Assembly: GCA_019055375.1 (NCBI GenBank)
Contig: JAHQIW010000977.1
Location: 1-64,000 of the forward strand
Length of the DNA: 64,000 nucleotides
Source: Parelaphostrongylus tenuis
Lineage: Eukaryota > Nematoda > Chromadorea > Rhabditida > Metastrongylidae
Direction: 5' to 3'
In this document: piece by piece, positions 33,129 to 43,120 of the stretch
Position numbering within the stretch: the stretch's first letter is position 1
Layout of the letters: each line of letters opens with the position of its first letter
Program-made: the position numbers and the translations under genes
Notes under the pieces: model-generated
The model's input: the letters and a program-made list of their open reading frames with translations, nothing else
What the model was told of the DNA's origin: nothing
The model's database searches: none

Positions 33129-36100
33129 TCAAGCTTCGACAACAGCGTAGTTGAATTCGCCAGTGTTCTCGTAGTCGGCCATGTCCAGCGCGACTTCGCA
33201 GCTCTCACGCACTACCCGCTGGAAATGATGTCAAATATGTCAAACAAAAGAACATTACATATAGATATAAATGGTTTCTGACACTTAATCTACTGGAAGA
33301 GAGCGCAGTAGCCCAATGGTTAACGATGCAGTGCATCAGAAAATGAGGTGATAAGCAATGCACTAGTTCGATCCCCTCGTCCAAATCCTCTTACAATCAA
33401 TCAATGACTGCCTTGGGGAACAGTTAAGTCCAGCTACTACCGGGATTGGAAGCGGAATCGTCTCGACCAGAATTCTACAACATTCACAAAGGGAACGAGA
33501 TTTTAAGCATCAGCCGAAACACACACGAGAACATTTGAAGACATCTGCAGAAGATGAATACGAGGAAACGAATCGGTTGCAAGAGCCGTTGGGATCCGCA
33601 CAACGAACGGTGATACCGGATGGGGTTGAATAAAATCAATGATCAAAACATACAATTGTTGAGTGGTAAAAACAGAGCGCATGTGGCGCAGTGGTTAGAG
33701 GTATTCTGGTCGCACACGAGATCGATGGTTCGACCTCGCGCTCATAGCCCGTCCGGCCATCCATCTTTCCGGGGTCGGTAAATTGGTAACGGAATGGTCG
33801 AAGACTTGTCTGGGAGAATATGCGGCGCTGACTCGGTACAGCTGGAGGCCACCGTGAGTCATTGTAAAAGTCATATACGCATTCAGTCACCTCAAAGGAG
33901 GTTAACAATTGAAGACGAATGCATGGCGCATCCCTCAGAAATTGAACAACGCCGAGGACTCTTTAGTCTTATGCAAAACATCCGAAGCGGGATCAGACCT
34001 CGCGTTTCACCTGTATAGGGTGACATTGCTACCACTGCACCACCGAGGCTACCGCTTTGCTAACACTCAATAATCTTAGTTGTATATTTGCAGCAACATA
34101 TCAATGCTTAAAAGAAGCAAAAATAGAGTTACACACATATACAAACTGTTGTAATAGCCGCAAGCCAAGTTAACGACAATCGATAATCATCCACTTTGAA
34201 AGAACGGCAAGGTGATCTTCTCACCGTACTATAGTGTAAATAGTCCGCCTTCGATCCCTCTATACAAGGGAATTATCCTCTTACGAGGAACCACCTAAAC
34301 CCAAAGGCACCGTGCTGCTGATGATACGATAAGGCCGAGACACGTGCCTAGCACTTTATGAGTGCCATAAAAGACCTCATAAGAGACTCAAAACACGCTG
34401 TCAGGATGTTTTAATTTCAAAAGAGGACTCAAGATAGTTCACTGAAAAAGATGAAGTATAGAACAGTCACAATAATCAAATAAAATAAAAGAGACCTCAG
34501 GATCATCGATGAAGCGTTGTAGTATTGAAATGCATTCATCACTCGCTATAGCTCCGAGCGCTTCAGCACATTCATGACGAACCATGCAATTCTGAACTCA
34601 AAAGTCGCGTTAAACCAATCAAAGTCTCAATCACTCCTTATTTCACTACAAGCTAAACTCTTAAAATAGGTTTTCTAACCTCAGAGGAAAGGCGAAGGCG
34701 ATCCTTTAGTTCCTGTATTACAAGAGGGGATTGTAGTTGACCCAACACGTAGGCTACTTCATGACGAAACAGAGCACTGTCCTCACAATAAAGACCTAAA
34801 CAGAAAAGGGTCTGCAAAGGAAAAACCGCAACTCTTACTCTTTCCCTAGGCGGTCTTCCTCACCCCCCCCCCCTCCCCTCTAAAAATTTGATACTTATTT
34901 GCTAGAATTGTTATCAAAGCGACTTCCTCGTCATCCATCAATGAAAATCACTGAAGAGACTTCTATAAGGGTATTTTTAGTGGAGAGAATGACCAAATAT
35001 TTTTCGTAGCCGTTCGAATACCTCGCCAATCAAAAGATCCGCCGTGCGAAAGGATTAATCATGTAATGAACACCGTATAATTCGTACCTTGCCCTAAGGC
35101 TTTAATGGATGCGTCGGTGTTGATGTTCCGTAGCTTAAACATGGCACAATAACGATCCCAAAGCAATTTCGAAGTGTCTACGAGAGTGCTTTTCAGCTCA
35201 CCGACATCATCTTCCGCAGCCGCCGCAGTTGGATCTGAACCACTATAGGTCAATGTTAGTGCGTTGGCAAGGAATTTTCCGCACTTCTACGTTTTGTTGA
35301 TTATTTTGAAGCACTGAAGTCTTTGTTTTACCAGCATAAAGCAGCTTCTTTTATTAATTTAATATATAATACTTATACATTTGCTTTAAGATAGAAATGT
35401 CCCGTGAGCAAAAACGACTTGACCCAAACGATACTCGTGTAGCATTAACGGCTGTTTTTGCTCTCAAGATAATTTCATCTTGACACAAACGTATAAGTCC
35501 TTCTCTAATTGAAATTTGCACGAGATTAGTATGTCTTGTTCCTCAAAATTTGAAAGCTAACGTTTCAGCGACCCCGCCTTTATCAAAGCTTTCTTGATAC
35601 TTTCTGAGGAGAAGCCACAGTCTTACGTGACTTTGACAAATTTGAGAAAGTAGACGTACCAACCTCGTGCAAGTTTTAATCAAAGAAAAAAACAGTCTGT
35701 GAGAATTTTGCATTCGTTTTCCCACGCCGAGGTTTAGAGAGATTCGGACCTCGAGTTGTCATAAAATTACAAGCGTTGTATATGAAAATATTCGTAAGAA
35801 GCTTCTCTGAGTGATGGTAAAAAGAAAAACATTAAGGATGAAAAATAATCAACAAAAACGAAAAGTGCGGAAAATTTTCTTGCCAATCTAATACAACAAG
35901 CAAATTATGGGAAAATTTTTCAGAGATCCGTCATGATTTAGCCTCTGTAAAAGCAACTAACACATTTTTTTTCAGAGATTTCTGAGCTTACAAGAGACTG
36001 GTATGATCTTTGAAAGATAACGCTTCGACGGGTGCGCTTGTGCCGCAGTGGGCAAGGCCGACGATGCTTTATAAAAACACGTAATCGGTGGCGCGATTCC

Positions 36101-39100
36101 GTGTCCAGCCTTACCAAGCCTTCCATTCCTTCGAGATCGTCAAATTGGCACCAGACTAGTCTGAGAGGATAGCAACATTGATTCGATACATGGGTAGGTT
36201 ACCACGAGTGATTGTAGTGGTCAGATATGCACTAAATCCCTTCAAACGATGCTTGATGAAGACAAATGCATGATACATCCCTCAGGAATTGATCAAGGTC
36301 TAGAGCTTAATTCTCTAATGTTTTCTGACGTCTCGACATATTCATCCTCCTCGGATCCAATTGATCACAGTCGATGATCCATAGTCGCTCATCATCGCGG
36401 TGGTTTGAAACGTTTGAAGATAAAGCTCTTGGCGTGATCAATTAATCCCTGAGGGATGCGCCATGCATTCATCTTCGATTTACAACTTCGTTCGTGGTGA
36501 TTAGTTAGGTGCATATCTGGCCATAACAGTCATTCGGAGCAGTCCACCTATGTATCAAGTCAAGGCTGCTATCCCCCCCCCCCCCCCCCGATAAGACAGG
36601 CATCAATTTACGGACCCAGAAGGGATGGAAGCTTGATAAGCCATGAGCGCGAGACGGATCTATCGATCTTCAGTGCGACACATAGCACCTCTGAGCTCTG
36701 CGCCACATGCGCTCGAAACGTCACTCGAAAAAATTTGCTAGCAACCACGGGTCAGCTGAAATACCCTCAAAAAAAATATGGGTGGACATTTAGAAGAGAG
36801 AAAAAAAACTGTCCTACCAATACTCTGGTATGGGCTTTCAGTTTTATCGCCAGTTTCTTTGATCCATTTTAGTCTCCGTAAGGCCAGTTCACACGTTTCT
36901 GCTACTTCTTGGCATGGATCCTTCAATTGAGATTTGGCACTTTTTGGTTATAAGGGAACAAATGAATATTCGACCTCATTTGCTGTATAAGAATTTTTCA
37001 CAGACGTGATAGTAACCATTCGTAAGCTTGAATCTCTGGCTAGCGCGGTACGTGGCCCATTTCCGAAAAGACCCTTCCATTACGCTGTAAAGTTCAAAAT
37101 AGAATCACATCCACAATTATAATTCACACGCGGATATTTCTCGCCGAACAGAATCCTTTTTAGACTATCAATGATCATTCGATAGCGATACGTTTCACTG
37201 ATTCCAATGCTGTGTTCATTTCTTGAAAAAACCGTTTCTCTGCAGTGCAGCAGGGAAAATAAGATCAACTTCACATTCGCGGGGAAGGAGATTTTGCTAT
37301 TCTATGGGGGTGGGGGAAGAGGGGCGGGGCACAGGGGGGATGTAACCGCCTCAACAAGCCGGTTGACTATTGGCCCGTCCGCGAGCCGTAGAAAAGTGCG
37401 TTTTTTGTTATTCGACTACGAATAGCTTCTCGAAACTCCAGATTAAACTTCTGACTTTGATACTAAAAGATTTTCTCCAAACGTTCATGTGCTTTTCGTG
37501 CTTCCAGCGAAGTAGTAATTGGATTGCGCAACCGATGTGAAACATAATTCTGTCTTAAATCTTACATCTTCATAAGAGTCTTTCCAAAAAAAAAAAATTA
37601 AAAGGACGACCTACTGCTCCAGTCAGATATTTGATCTTTCGAATGATTACTAACGCTCCTACGAAGAATTCTTGTACAGCGAATGAGATTGCGCCCTTAT
37701 AACCGAAATGAAAACATTTTGATATCCAATGAGAAATGGATGTTGAAGGTGTCATAAGCAAAGAAAATAAAGAATAAAAGCAACAAACACTGTACGGATA
37801 TGAGGAATGGAACAGCTACCTTTCTGTGTTCCAACAAAATCGTTTCCGCTGACGAATCTCCGATTGCACCGAGAGCTTCCGCGGCTTCATGACGGACTAT
37901 TGGTTCTGAAACTTCCTTATTCCAAAATTTCCAAACTAAAAAACTAAACCTTTCTTTCAAGTGCTTTATTGAGACCACGCTCAAATTTCAATATATCCTT
38001 TCATCATTATTTGAGCCAACATGTCATGTGGTCTGGGTAAGGGCTCTTGTACAGCCCGAGACACGAGTTTCGTCCTTACAGACTCGTCAGTCGTGCAGAA
38101 CCCGTCGTCCTTCGAGTCAGTTTTCACGGGAGCCCTACTCTCCCTAAAGAGACAAGTTGGCTCAAATAATAATGAAAGGACCTATTAAAAAACTAAAATT
38201 AAAAAATTCTAAAACCGATAGAATGTTCTGAGCCCTTCAAGAGCTCTGGTATGGCATCTCTAGTGATATATATATATATATATGTATATACATATATATA
38301 TGTATATATTTCAGCGTTCTCGCACGCCTCATCAGTACCACATGTCTTACGTCTCTCTGCTATTATTAGCATCGACGCCGAAGAAGTGACACTCTAAGTG
38401 AAAGGATCATTAAGAGAAAAAGGATCACTTAATATTGAGTTTTAGAGTGATTTACTGTCGATTGCATGGCTTACAGCTGTTGTGCAAAGGTACACATCGA
38501 CACCTTCCAATCGACTATCTTGAGACCTCGCAAAAATTTAGAATAGTCTGATTGAATGTTTTGGCTTTTCTAGAGGCCTGATAGGTCATCTTGGTGGTAT
38601 CGTAGGTTTCGGCGTCCTTCTGCTAAAACTTCTAACACATAATGTTGAACTTTTAACCCTTTGACTACCGAGGACCCAAACCCACTACGACACACGAAAT
38701 TACATTTAGAATGCAAACCCCCACATAGCTCTTAGCAGCGTCGTCGGGTTTTTCCACCTATTTCAATGCGACGACACACCACATTACATGTAGAATACAA
38801 GCTTCCACGTAATTCTTAGTGAAGTCGTCAGGTTAATTTATCTCGAGCGCGTATTAACGCTGATTGTTTGTGATGTTGAACGATCGAGTCTAGACGCCAA
38901 ACACAACGAACTTTGAAGAAGTTAAAGCCTTTTGGGAATCCGCAGTAGAGATAAATAAACCCAACAATACTACTAACAACTATGTGCAAGCTCACATTCT
39001 AGCTGTAATGTGATGTGTCGTAGTTGTGGCTGGTTCTTCGGAAGTTGAAGGGTTGAGCGAAGTCTCAAGATAGTCGATTGGAGGTTGTTACATACGCTTG

Positions 39101-39918
39101 CGTAACAGCCTGAAGCCACGCAGTCGACAATCAATCGCTCTAGACCGCAGCATCATATGGTTTTTTCACTTGAAGTAGAATGATAGTTTTTCGGCGCCGA
39201 TTGCCCATAGTGGTAGAGGTGAAGTGTAAGGCATGTGGTACTGATAAGACGTGCAGGAAGAACGCCGAAACGTACGTGTAGTACCTTTTTTGAAAAAAAT
39301 TTTTTAGCGCTTTATTTGGTCCGTCATCACAGTTTTTTTCCACGGAGCAGATCCCAGTACTTCTAGCACTCAATTCGTATTTCGTCGTCTTCTTTAACGG
39401 CATAGAGTATGGTTGAGCGAGTCTATTTGCAGTCTCGAGGATAGCCCTACTGCGGCTTTCCATAAGACGTTGTTGTTGACTACCGGAGAGAAGTAGGGGG
39501 CGGAGATCGGCTCCAGGGGCGGTGACCACTGCCACAACCACTCGACCACGGCGCCCCATGTGTAGCACCGAGAGGCCAAAACCCACTCTTTTGAAAGGTT
39601 TGGCACATCCTATCCAACTATATTGAACTTTTAAGCGGAGGTCTCAAAATGGTCGATAGGAAGTTCTTGAAACTCCTTTCAGAAGAAAAGTGGTTTGAGA
39701 AAAGCTCGAAAAGGCGATACCTTGCTTGTGATCTTTCAAAACGTCGATTAGAATCGGAATAGCGGTCTTGTTTTGCGTTTGACCAAGGCAATAGGCAAGC
39801 TCATGTTTGAGCAGAGCTGAATCGTCCGCGAAGCACTTGGAAATCCATTTCACCGACAGATCACAACCGATATTGCGAAGGATAAAACAACGCTCGGAAC
39901 CGAGCTTTCAACGGTACT
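33129..39918 (-). CDS. Deoxyhypusine hydroxylase (DOHH), first exon missing
   Basis: A HEAT-repeat di-iron enzyme that completes hypusine formation on eIF5A. Exons: 39721-39918, 37820-37905, 36818-36920, 35088-35234, 34680-34795, 34496-34591, 33129-33218 (stop TGA). The four metal-ligand His-Glu motifs are intact: [41 protein letters not shown] and [15 protein letters not shown]. Other anchors are [15 protein letters not shown] and [13 protein letters not shown] at the C-terminus. All splice sites are GT...AG and exon phases agree, except one extra base in the AAAA run at 39884-39887 that separates [11 protein letters not shown] from [15 protein letters not shown]. About 278 residues are present; human DOHH has 302. 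The initiator exon upstream was not found. SINEs and foldback elements lie in its introns. Confidence 0.93.
33300..33608 (+). mobile_element. SINE family C copy
   Basis: GCGCAGTAGCCCAATGGTTA (A box), GCACTAGTTCGATCCCCTCG (B box), then GGAATCGTCTCGACCAGAAT, TCTACAACATTCACAAAGGG and TTGGGATCCGCACAACGAAC. Copies are at 41.3, 47.3 and 56.7 kb. It lies in the DOHH intron before the last exon and is followed directly by a family A copy. Confidence 0.75.
33675..33970 (+). mobile_element. SINE family A copy in DOHH intron
   Basis: GAGCGCATGTGGCGCAGTGG...ATGGTTCGACCTCGCGCTCA...GGGGTCGGTAAATTGGTA...GACTTGTCTGGGAGAATA...CATTCAGTCACCTCAAA...GCGCATCCCTCAGAAATTG. About 295 bp. Confidence 0.88.
33972..34110 (-). 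mobile_element. SINE family D copy
   Basis: GATCAGACCTCGCGTTTCAC then GCTACCACTGCACCACCGAG on plus is the inverse of the family D head. It abuts the family A copy that ends at 33970. Confidence 0.65.
34250..34440. repeat. Foldback-like repeat in DOHH intron
   Basis: GAGACACGTGCCTAGCACTTTATGAGTGCC, AAAGACCTCATAAGAGAC and ACGCTGTCAGGATGTTTTAA closely parallel 27300-27400 (ACTGTATAAGTGCTCATG, AAAGACCTCATGAAAAGCC, ATGCTGTCAGGATGTATTAA), which lies in a DAP3 intron. Confidence 0.55.
36028..36330 (+). mobile_element. SINE family A copy (diverged) in DOHH intron
   Basis: GTGCGCTTGTGCCGCAGTGG...GGCGCGATTCCGTGTCCAG...TTGGCACCAGACTAGTCTGA...GTGGTCAGATATGCACTAA...CATCCCTCAGGAATTGATCA. Older than most copies. 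It faces the inverted copy at 36.4 kb. Confidence 0.75.
36418..36715 (-). mobile_element. SINE family A copy with poly-C expansion
   Basis: Inverse of the family consensus: TAAAGCTCTTGGCGTGATCA ... CCATGAGCGCGAGACGGATC ... GCGCCACATGCGCTC. A run of ~18 C residues at about 36572-36589 replaces the usual CTCCCAGACAA. Together with 36028-36330 it forms an inverted SINE pair ~90 bases apart. Confidence 0.85.
37005..37540. mobile_element. Foldback family 2 element (partial) in DOHH intron
   Basis: GCTTGAATCTCTGGCTAGCG, TTACGCTGTAAAGTTCAAAA, CAATGATCATTCGATAGCGA and CCAATGCTGTGTTCATTTCT correspond to one arm of the elements at 40.0-41.1, 44.7-45.4 and 62.4-63.1 kb. The right part matches 44.93-45.0 kb in inverse. 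A G-rich stretch lies at 37303-37340. Confidence 0.65.
37968..38190. mobile_element. Foldback family 1 element, deleted copy
   Basis: One full arm (TTTGAGCCAACATGTCATGT ... CGTCAGTCGTGCAGAACCCG) followed directly by GACAAGTTGGCTCAAATAAT, the terminal piece of the opposite arm. Most of the second arm has been lost. Confidence 0.8.
38266..38312. repeat. AT microsatellite
   Basis: Alternating TA with occasional TG/TAC over ~47 bases. Confidence 0.9.
38657..39052. mobile_element. piggyBac-like MITE (396 bp), nested
   Basis: Starts CCCTTTGACTACCGAGGACC next to TTAA (38653-38656) and ends in the inverse GGAAGTTGAAGGG next to TTGA (39053-39056). Inverted similarity extends >80 bases into the element (ACTACGACACAC...TTACATTTAGAATG versus its inverse), with an internal tandem copy at 38770-38850. 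TTAA sites and CCC...GGG ends are hallmarks of piggyBac-type elements. No transposase. Confidence 0.7.
39329..39556 (-). mobile_element. SINE family B copy
   Basis: Minus-strand head GGCGCCGTGGTCGAGTGGTT (A box-like), CTCTCCGGTAGTCAACAAC, GGCTATCCTCGAGACTGCAA, GTGCTAGAAGTACTGGGATC and the end AAAAAAACTGTGA. The 148-codon minus ORF at 39140-39586 is read through this repeat and is not a gene. Confidence 0.82.
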
Positions 39919-40007
39919 CTGGAAAGAAAAAAAACCGCGAATACGCCGAATAAATCCAACATTCGAGAAAATTACTTGCCCATCATGAGGCGACAAATGA
40001 AAAACCA

Positions 40008-41112
40008 ACCTCATTCGCTGGGCGAGAAGTTTTCATAGGAGTATAAGTAATCATTCGAAAGCTTAGATTTCTGGCTACAGCCCTACGTGGGCCGATTTTC
40101 GAAAAAACCCCTATGTAACGCTCTAAATTCAATAATTAAACTATGTTTCACATACGCATATTTCTTGCCGAACAAAACTCTATCTTTGGACTATTGGAAA
40201 TCATTTGATAACGTAATGTTAGCTGATTCCAACGCTGTGCTTAATTTCTGAAGAGCGTTCTTCTGTAATGCAACAGATAAAATAAGTTGAATGCCCATAG
40301 AAGAGCAAGGTGGTCTTTGGCCAATTCACGTGCATGTGCGTGAGGCAGTCACGTGAACTGCTGGCCCGATACTTCTCTACGCCTTCATAAACAAAGGATA
40401 AAGCTCTCGGCGTTGATCAATCCCTGACGGATGCTCCATGCATCCGACTTCAATTTCTTGACTTTGTTTGAGGTGATAGAATGCATATCTGGCCTTTACA
40501 ATGATTACATGACTCGCGGTGGCCTCCCGCTGAACCGAGTCAGTACTGCCTATCCTCCCAGACAAGTCTGAGACCTGTCTGGTACCAATTTACCGACCCC
40601 GGAGGGATGGATGGCTTGGTGAACCATGAGCGCCAGATCGAACCACTGATCTCGTTTGCGATGCAGAGCACCTCTAACCACTGCGCCACATGCGCTCCTT
40701 ACGCGTTCGTATGTCCGAAAAATTGATGACCATCACGTCGTCAAACGTGGCCGCCTCACGCGCGGGCACGTGAATGGCCAAAGACCCCTTTGTTGGGTCA
40801 TGCGAATTCAACCTATCCTACCTGTTGCGCTTCAGAGAAACGGTATTTTCAGGATACAAACATGGCCTTGGAATCAGCAACGATCACGCTATCGAATGAT
40901 CACTTATAGTTCAAATGAAGAACTCTATCCGGCGAGAAATATGCGTATGTGAAACATGGTTTTCTTTTGAACTTTACAGCGTTACAAAGGGGTTTTTTCG
41001 AAAACCGGCAACGTGGGGCTGTAGCTAGAGATTTAAGCTTTCGAATGATTACTACTACTCCTATGAAAACTTCTCGCCCAGCAAATTAGATTGGTTTTTC
41101 ATTCGTTGCTTC
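40008..41112. mobile_element. Foldback family 2 element split by a SINE
   Basis: The left arm (40008-40380: GGCGAGAAGTTTTCATAGGAG...CCAAC GCTGTGCTTAATTTC...GGTCTTTGGCCAATTCACGTG) is mirrored by the right arm (about 40730-41112: CACGTGAATGGCCAAAGACC...GGAATCAGCAACGATCACGC...CCTATGAAAACTTCTCGCCC). The family A SINE at 40393-40697 sits in the centre, so it inserted into the loop. Confidence 0.8.
40393..40697 (-). mobile_element. SINE family A copy inside foldback loop
   Basis: Inverse of the family A consensus, AAAGGATAAAGCTCTCGGCG at the left and CGCCACATGCGCTC at the right. Well preserved. Confidence 0.88.
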
Positions 41113-41337
41113 ATATGGACAAGTACCGAAAAAACTTTAGAAAAGGAAAGTTGCAAAAAAAAGCACTTTGTATCATTCAGGATTGATCCGAACCGATCAA
41201 TCTGCTCTTTAGTGAAATTTGCCAGCATTAGAAACACCAGAAGCGGTTTGTGAGCCGATGAGTAAATAAATATTTGGGTATACGGTAGATGAGTGAATTC
41301 TGTGACGTTTTTACAGAAAAATGCTGCTACAGTAGTT

Positions 41338-41650
41338 GTAGACGTGTAGCGCAGTGGTTAATGATGCGCTATACTGAGAAGCAAAGCTCTGTTTCGATTC
41401 CTCGTACTGCCAAGTTTTTGCATTTGATCTAAATTACCTTAGGAGACAAATTCACTCGGTAGTCCATCAGGATTTCAAGGAAAGTCGTCTCGACAGGAGT
41501 ACTGTGCGGCATCCACAAGGGAAGACGAAATTGTGGAGTTGAGGCCAAATCAACACGTGAGATTATTATTCGGGTGTGGAGGGGAGGGGGGGGGGGGATT
41601 TGGGGTACGAGGAAACGAAGCGCACGTAAGGAGTTCTGGAATACCCTGAG
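41338..41650 (+). mobile_element. SINE family C copy
   Basis: GACGTGTAGCGCAGTGGTTA (A box), CTGTTTCGATTCCTCGTACT (B box), AAAGTCGTCTCGACAGGAGT, CATCCACAAGGGAAGACGAAA. It contains a G-rich run at 41579-41598. Family B follows at 41729, the same C-then-other-SINE order as at 33.3 kb. Confidence 0.75.
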
Positions 41651-41728
41651 TAAGCTGCAGTAGCGGAATGAAAAAACTAGTAGACTGTCATAGCAGTAAG
41701 ATTTGGTAACTGTTCTAGGTATGATGGG

Positions 41729-41966
41729 AGCGCCGTGGCCTAGTGCTTGTGGCGTTCGTCGCATCTTGTGAAGCCGAGTTCCAGTCCCCAACTCTCTCCG
41801 GCAGTCAAAAACGAACGCCCCATGGAACGCAACAGCCAGGCTATCCTCGAGATTGCAAGGAGACATGCTCGACCACTATTCTACGTTATTAAAGAAGAAA
41901 GCGAAAAAAATGAGTTCAGTGCTAGAAGTGCTGGGATCTGCACAGTGAATAAAAAAACACTGTGAC
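41729..41966 (+). mobile_element. SINE family B copy, best preserved
   Basis: GCGCCGTGGCCTAGTGCTTG (A box), GCCGAGTTCCAGTCCCC (B box), CTCTCCGGCAGTCAAAA, CCATGGAACGCAACAGCCAG, GCTATCCTCGAGATTGCAAG, GTGCTAGAAGTGCTGGGATC and the end AAAAAAACACTGTGAC. Confidence 0.85.
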
Positions 41967-42024
41967 AACAGATTAATAAAAATTCTGGAAAAAAAAGTGC
42001 TTAGGGCAGAATAGTTTCATAAAG

Positions 42025-42110
42025 GAGCTGTAGCCGAGTGGTCAGTTGACGCATGCTGTCAAAGAGCAATATGCTGGTTCGACCCCTCCATCCACCACTA
42101 ATCTCATACG
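42025..42110 (+). repeat. tRNA-like sequence (Ser/Leu-like head)
   Basis: GGAGCTGTAGCCGAGTGGTC then GCTGGTTCGACCCCTCCATC resembles A and B boxes, but the acceptor and anticodon stems do not form. Probably a SINE head related to family C rather than a tRNA gene. Confidence 0.5.
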
Positions 42111-42362
42111 ATAGAGAATTTCTAAAAAAATTCCAGAGCACTTCAGAAAATTTTCCTCAGTGATTTATCACCTCAATCTCGAGAGACGGTGTCACTGAAA
42201 ATCAAATTATTCTCATTTGCAAAAGAGAAACTTCCATCGCTCCAAACACCTTCTATAAAGCACATTCCTTCCATTAGTTGCAGTGTCTGGTTGCAAAATG
42301 AACTCATCGGAAGAGCAGTTTTTAGCAAATTATAATAGTTTCGTAAAGTGACTGCTTATTAA

Positions 42363-42660
42363 GAGCGCATGTGGCACGGTAGTTAGAGGTGCTTGGCGTA
42401 GCACACAATGTCAATGGTTCGATCTCGGACTTATAGCTCACCAAGCTTTCCATCCCTCCGGCTCCAGTAAATTAGTACCGGACTAGTCTGAGACTTGTGT
42501 GGGAGGATAAGCAGCACTGACTCAGTTCAGCGGGAGACCACTGCGAGTCATTGTAAAGGCCAGATATGCATTCAATCACCTCAAACGAAGTTAGAAATTG
42601 GAAACGAATACATGGCGCATCCCTTTGGGCATCAACGCCGAGAGCTTGATCCTTTCTATC
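42363..42660 (+). mobile_element. SINE family A copy
   Basis: GAGCGCATGTGGCACGGTAG ... AATGGTTCGATCTCGGACTT ... CTTGTGTGGGAGGATAAGCA ... AACGCCGAGAGCTTGATCCT. Nearly full length. The flank TATTAA occurs on both sides but is too short to be convincing as a target-site duplication. Confidence 0.87.
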
Positions 42661-42749
42661 CTATTAACCGCTTGATCAGTGTTAGCCAGGCTGTTGATTA
42701 CATTGCAGAATTGTAGAAAATGTGATGCGCGACAGAAAAACCGATATGA

Positions 42750-42880
42750 AGATCGATGTGATGCAGAGGTTAGCACACCTGCCTTCGGAAAGCGCGGGAC
42801 GAGAGTTCAACTCCCTATTGTGGTTCAAAATTTTGCACGAAACTTCATATTTTTGGATATACAGTCATAACATTATAACA
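42750..42880 (+). mobile_element. SINE family D copy (degraded)
   Basis: GATGCAGAGGTTAGCACACC, GGACGAGAGTTCAACTCCCT, GTGGTTCAAAATTTTGCACG then ATAACATTATAACACTGCTA follow the family D order. Confidence 0.6.
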
Positions 42881-42999
42881 CTGCTAATAGAATTTCAAGG
42901 TAAAGAATTCTTCAAATCGATGTATTCCCTTCCCTTTGCCCCGCGGAAATACTGAAGTGTGTATCAAGCTTAATCTGATGAAGTAGCAAGTCTGCTACA

Positions 43000-43120
43000 G
43001 CACTATGAAAAGGCTTTTCAAAAGAAGACGGCTACGTATCGCAGTACCCAGACATTCAAGCGTTTGAATAATTACTAAAAGTGTAATGGAAATCTTTATC
43101 CAGCGAAAAGAATTCTTTCT
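43000..43120 (+). repeat. Foldback family 2, single arm
   Basis: GCTTTTCAAAAGAAGACGGC, ACGTATCGCAG and CAAGCGTTTGAATAATTACT match the inner arm sequence of family 2. Confidence 0.55.

Larger units (their letters stand above)
38225..39160. mobile_element. Foldback family 3 composite in DOHH intron
   Basis: CCAATCGACTATCTTGAGAC near 38511 is mirrored by GTCTCAAGATAGTCGATTGG near 39062, bracketing a nested piggyBac-like MITE (38657-39052). Left-flank motifs (TCTGGTATGGCATCTCTAGT, CATCAGTACCACATG, GATCACTTAATATTGAGTT) recur at 61.9-62.1 kb. Confidence 0.65.

Noticed and set aside
39140..39586. 148-codon minus-strand ORF
   Set aside because: It reads through a family B SINE; equivalent frames in other copies are broken and the protein resembles only those repeats.
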